Shown: positions 61,224-64,000 of the stretch, piece by piece
Layout of the letters: the number at the start of each line of letters is the position of its first letter
Position numbering within the stretch: position 1 is the first letter of the stretch
DNA from: Streptomyces sp. DSM 15324
GTDB lineage: Bacteria > Actinomycetota > Actinomycetes > Streptomycetales > Streptomycetaceae
Assembly (NCBI RefSeq): GCF_001514285.1
Contig: NZ_KQ949035.1
Span: 124,001 to 188,000 of the forward strand
Length of the DNA: 64,000 bases
Reading direction: 5' to 3'
Notes under the pieces: generated by a model
Seen by the model: the letters and a program-made list of their open reading frames with translations, nothing else
Database searches by the model: none
What the model was told of the DNA's origin: nothing
Translations under genes and position numbers: made by a program

Positions 61224-62609
61224 ATGCCCACCGACACCGCGAACCGGGATTCCCGGCTTTCCCTCTGGCGGCGCGTGCGCGAGTTCGCCGTCCCGCCCTC
61301 CATGATCGAGACGGCGACCGCCCGTCGGCTGGCCGGTGACTGGGCGGGGGCCTGTGCCGCCGCCGGGGTCGACGTCGACTTCACCCTGCGCTCCGTGGCA
61401 CGGGCCCACGGCCGTCCGCTGGCCGCCCGGGTCCGCGCGGACCTGCGCCGGCTCGCTCCCGACCTGCTGCGCTGGCACATGCCGAGGATCGCGCCCGACG
61501 GACTGCTCCGCCCGTCGCTGACCCTCACCCTGGCCCGGTACGACCCCGGCGGGCCCGGCGGTGCGCGCCCGGTGCATCTCGTGGTGCGGACGGCGCCGGC
61601 CTGGGCGGACGCCGGGCAGCGGATGAGCCTCGCGGTGTGGGACTCCCGTCCGGCGGACCGTGCCCGGCACCATCCGCATCCCTGCCCCGACCGGCGCTTC
61701 CGGCTCGACCTGCACCGGCATCTGTGGGATGCGGAGCGGGCCGGTGAGCTGGGTGCGCGGGTGCTGGGCGCGGGACCCGAGCCCGGGGTGGACCCCGCGC
61801 TGGTGCCACCCGGGTTCGGCTGCGCCGTGGGCCGTTGGGCCGACGAGGCGCGGCTGCTGCTCGCCGCCGAGGGGCGGCCGGACGGGACGGGCACGGTGCT
61901 CGTACGGCTCGGCGGGCGGCGCCGGCTGGCCCTGGAACCGGCGGTGCGCGAGCCCGGTGGCGGGCCGACCGCGCCGCGGATCACCGGCGCGCCCACCGGC
62001 GGTGCTGTCTCCGCGCTGCCGGTCCTGCCCGACGCGGCCACCTGGGTCCTCCCCGACCTGGAGCTGCTGCGCACCGGTGCGATCGACGCCGACCTGCTGC
62101 ATCCCCTGGTCGCGGCGGCGCTCGTCCCGGATCGTCCGCGCGGGTCCGCGCCGCGGAGCCACGATCCGGCGGGGCGGGCGCGGCTCGTGGAGTGCCGGGG
62201 CGCCCGGCACCGCATCGGGCTCGTCGACGGCGTACTGGCCGCGCTGGACCACGACCCGGACGAGATCCGGCGCGAGGAACTGCTGGCCGCGCTGACCGGC
62301 ACGCCCCTGCCCTGTCTCCAGGCCGTCGACCGGGCACACCGGCACCCCGACTGTCTCGACGGCGTCCGCGAGCGCCTGGCCCACGGGGACATCGCCGGTG
62401 CGCTCGCCGTGGTCGAGGACCTCCTCGGCCCCGAGGCGCCGCTGCGGGACGGCGCGCTGCGGGACGCCCTGGAGGAGGCCGCGCACCGCCGGATCACCTA
62501 CGGGCTGTTCCGGGCGGGTCTCACGGGGGCCGTGCCCACCCCTGTCCCCCCGCGGGACCGGCGTCCGCCGGACCTGCGGTGGCATCCCCGTCACGGCACC
62601 CTTCGCTGA
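61224..62609 (+). CDS. Unknown protein, first gene of the second MoxR operon
   Basis: 461 residues from the ATG at 61224 (GTG 61218 possible), with AAGGTGAG upstream. It is Arg-rich and soluble. I recognise no named domain. Helical N-terminus (RVREFAVPPSMIETATARRLAGDWAGACAAAGVDVDFTL), a beta-rich middle (LTLTLARYDPGGPGGARPVHLVVRTAPAW), and a C-terminal helical part (RLAHGDIAGALAVVEDLLGPEAPLRDGALRDALEEAAHRRITYGLFRAGL). It precedes a MoxR ATPase by 95 nt, an arrangement conserved in Streptomyces as far as I recall. It could be a client or adaptor of that ATPase. Confidence 0.82.
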   Translation: MPTDTANRDSRLSLWRRVREFAVPPSMIETATARRLAGDWAGACAAAGVDVDFTLRSVARAHGRPLAARVRADLRRLAPDLLRWHMPRIAPDGLLRPSLTLTLARYDPGGPGGARPVHLVVRTAPAWADAGQRMSLAVWDSRPADRARHHPHPCPDRRFRLDLHRHLWDAERAGELGARVLGAGPEPGVDPALVPPGFGCAVGRWADEARLLLAAEGRPDGTGTVLVRLGGRRRLALEPAVREPGGGPTAPRITGAPTGGAVSALPVLPDAATWVLPDLELLRTGAIDADLLHPLVAAALVPDRPRGSAPRSHDPAGRARLVECRGARHRIGLVDGVLAALDHDPDEIRREELLAALTGTPLPCLQAVDRAHRHPDCLDGVRERLAHGDIAGALAVVEDLLGPEAPLRDGALRDALEEAAHRRITYGLFRAGLTGAVPTPVPPRDRRPPDLRWHPRHGTLR

Positions 62610-62616
62610 CCGGAAG

Positions 62617-62669
62617 CCCCTTCCCCTCCCCCTTCCTGCTTCTTCTCCCCGCTCTCTTCTCCTTCTCCC
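62617..62669 (+). other. 53-nt polypyrimidine tract before the second MoxR gene
   Basis: Of 53 bases, 51 are C or T (G only at 62638 and 62651), between the unknown gene and the MoxR start. The tract has no coding role and is unlike flanking DNA. It may form unusual structure or an unstructured ribosome standby region. Confidence 0.6.
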
Positions 62670-62704
62670 ACTCGGCTCGACCCGAACCAGAGGTGATCAC
62701 ACGC

Positions 62705-63955
62705 ATGCCCACGAACACCCCCTTCGCCGCATCGTCCGCCGACCCGGCCCACGGCTCCCGGCTCGACGTGGCCGCGGACCTCCTGGCCCTGCTGCGCGAG
62801 GCCGGCACCGAACCACGCCCCGACATCCAGCTGGAGGCCCTCGCCCTCGCCGTGGCGGCCGATCTGCCCGTGCTGCTCTGGGGCGAGCCGGGGATCGGCA
62901 AGACCGCCGCCCTGACCCAGCTCGCCGCCACCCTGGATCTGCCGCTGACCACGGTCATCGCGAGCGTGCACGAACCCTCCGACTTCTCGGGACTGCCCGT
63001 CGTCGGGGACGACCCCGCCGAGCAGGGGGTCCCGCTGGCCCCGCCGGACTGGGCGGTACGGCTGGTGCGGGCCGGCCGGGGGCTGCTGTTCCTCGACGAG
63101 CTGTCCACGGCCCCGCCGGCCGTCCAGGCAGCGCTGCTCCGGCTGGTGCTGGAGCGGCGGATCGGCGCCCTGCGGCTCCCGCCGGGCGTGCGGATCGTGG
63201 CCGCCGCCAACCCGCGGGCCTCCGCGGCCGACGGCTGGGAACTGAGCCCTCCGCTGGCCAACCGGTTCGTGCACCTCCCGTGGCACCACGACCACGAGGT
63301 CGTCGTACGGGGCCTCGGCGGGACCTGGCCACGGGCGACCCTGCCCCGGTTCGACCCGGAGAAGCTGCCGCAGGCCGTGGCGTACGCCCGCCGGGCGGTG
63401 TGCGCGTTCCTCACCGCGCGGCCGCCGCTCGTCCACCGGCTGCCCAGTGGCGAGACGCGCCGGGGCGGACCGTGGCCGTCGCCCCGGAGCTGGGAGATGA
63501 CCCTGCATCTGATCGCCTTCGTGACATCTGCCGGTTCTTCGCGGGACGTGCTCTCCCTGCTGGTCCGGGGCACGGTGGGGGACGGTCCGGGGCTGGAGCT
63601 GCTCGCGAGCCTGGACCGGCTGGACCTGCCGGACCCCGAGACGCTGCTCGCCGATCCGGCGAGTGCCGAGCTGCCCGAGCGCGGGGACCTCCGGCAGGCC
63701 GTGCTCGACGGGGTGGTGGCCGCCGTCCGGGAGCGTCCCGACAAGTCCCGCTGGGACGCGGCCTGGGCCCTGATGGTGCGAGCGGTGGAGACGGGGGCAC
63801 CGGACCTGGTGGTGGTCCCGGCGACGAGCCTCGCGGCGCTGCGCTGCCAGGAGTGGCAGGTGCCGGCCTCGATCGAACAGCTCGCCGGGGTCGTCTCGCT
63901 GTCCCGGCGGGCGGACCGGGCGGCGGCACGGGCGGCGGCCCAGGCGAAGGCATGA
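62705..63955 (+). CDS. Second MoxR-type AAA+ ATPase
   Basis: 416 residues (MPTNTPFAASSADPAHGSRL). Walker A GEPGIGKT is at residues 60-67; Walker B is the standard GLLFLDELSTAPPAVQAALLRLVLERRIG, unlike the variant in the first ATPase. Sensor 1 is VRIVAAANPRASAADGWELSPPLANRFVHLPW with the Arg finger. GAGGTG upstream of the ATG is the Shine-Dalgarno. The tail (LRCQEWQVPASIEQLAGVVSLSRRADRAAARAAAQ) is helical. Its stop overlaps the next ATG (ATGA). ATPases of this arrangement are usually followed by a vWA or DUF2201-type metallopeptidase-like partner. Confidence 0.92.
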   Translation: MPTNTPFAASSADPAHGSRLDVAADLLALLREAGTEPRPDIQLEALALAVAADLPVLLWGEPGIGKTAALTQLAATLDLPLTTVIASVHEPSDFSGLPVVGDDPAEQGVPLAPPDWAVRLVRAGRGLLFLDELSTAPPAVQAALLRLVLERRIGALRLPPGVRIVAAANPRASAADGWELSPPLANRFVHLPWHHDHEVVVRGLGGTWPRATLPRFDPEKLPQAVAYARRAVCAFLTARPPLVHRLPSGETRRGGPWPSPRSWEMTLHLIAFVTSAGSSRDVLSLLVRGTVGDGPGLELLASLDRLDLPDPETLLADPASAELPERGDLRQAVLDGVVAAVRERPDKSRWDAAWALMVRAVETGAPDLVVVPATSLAALRCQEWQVPASIEQLAGVVSLSRRADRAAARAAAQAKA

Positions 63956-64000
63956 AGGGGACACGGCGGATGAAGGACCGGGATGCGGACGACGCGGCGC
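63952..64000 (+). CDS. Start of next gene in the second MoxR operon (cut by window end)
   Basis: ATG at 63952 overlaps the MoxR stop by 4 nt and the frame stays open to the end (MKGTRRMKDRDADDAA). By analogy with such operons, it is likely the vWA/DUF2201-type partner, but only 16 codons are visible and nothing in them shows this. Confidence 0.6.
   Translation, partial: MKGTRRMKDRDADDAA

Overview
The window looks like a stretch of Streptomyces chromosome. Base composition is very high in G+C, third codon positions are almost all G or C, many starts are GTG, genes are packed tightly with ATGA/GTGA stop-start overlaps, and many products belong to actinomycete families (DUF6421, DUF6214, DUF5997, DUF5134, DUF4395, Rv1733c-like). 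I see no tRNA, rRNA, transposase, phage gene or CRISPR array. The gene content looks like chromosomal-arm or near-core accessory DNA, not a mobile island.

Layout. Positions 1-4.3 kb hold the end of a LacI-family regulator, a conserved hypothetical gene, a citrate-lyase/HpcH-type aldolase (DUF6986) behind an IclR-like operator, and a secreted endonuclease/exonuclease/phosphatase-fold enzyme. At 4.3-8.9 kb are electron transfer flavoprotein (etfB-etfA), a flavin reductase preceded by a 26-codon Cys-containing leader peptide, a divergent thioredoxin/DUF4395 redox pair sharing a 14-bp palindrome, and an acyltransferase. At 8.9-12.9 kb is a translationally coupled four-gene operon (DUF6421, short-chain dehydrogenase, threonine aldolase, transglutaminase-like protein). 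At 13-22 kb are small metabolic and regulatory genes (GDPD, GNAT, two VOC proteins, MarR, DUF5134, M56 peptidase), then about 1.3 kb of GC-rich minisatellite, then PAP2, HAD and TetR genes. At 22-38 kb are an LVIVD surface protein divergent from a DUF305 lipoprotein, a ferredoxin-NADP-reductase-like flavoprotein, an NCS2 nucleobase permease, a BNR-repeat protein, uracil-DNA glycosylase coupled to a BadF-type kinase, a CbiX-like protein, a lactonase behind a DasR-like site, an FUSC protein, a phosphoribosyltransferase/hydrolase pair and an Lrp regulator. At 38.6-43.3 kb are a secreted GH127-type enzyme with an inserted LamG domain, a LysR-type effector domain without a helix-turn-helix, DUF5997 and a cold-shock-domain protein.

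The most interesting unit is the five-gene operon at 43.5-56.2 kb. It encodes a DUF4132-like protein, a 1677-residue protein of unknown fold, a MoxR-type AAA+ ATPase, a DUF5682-vWA fusion and a SWIM zinc-finger protein, joined by 4-nt overlaps or a 5-nt gap. It follows a strong terminator. Thirty-seven bases before the first ATG is a promoter that matches exactly the RecA-independent (PafBC/RecA-NDp) DNA-damage consensus TTGTCRGTG-N8-TANNNT. I infer a DNA-damage-inducible MoxR/vWA chaperone-type system whose biological role is not known to me.

The right end has a DinB-fold protein behind a 17-bp operator that lies inside the end of the SWIM gene, a GH13/GH63-like glycosidase pair, and a second, separate MoxR operon (unknown protein, MoxR ATPase, start of a third gene) preceded by three 22-bp iterons. 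The window ends inside that operon.

Several sugar-sensing regulatory signals are present: a near-perfect CebR box with no obvious cellobiose gene, and a DasR-like palindrome upstream of the lactonase. Functions below come from motif and family recognition by eye. No database search was run.
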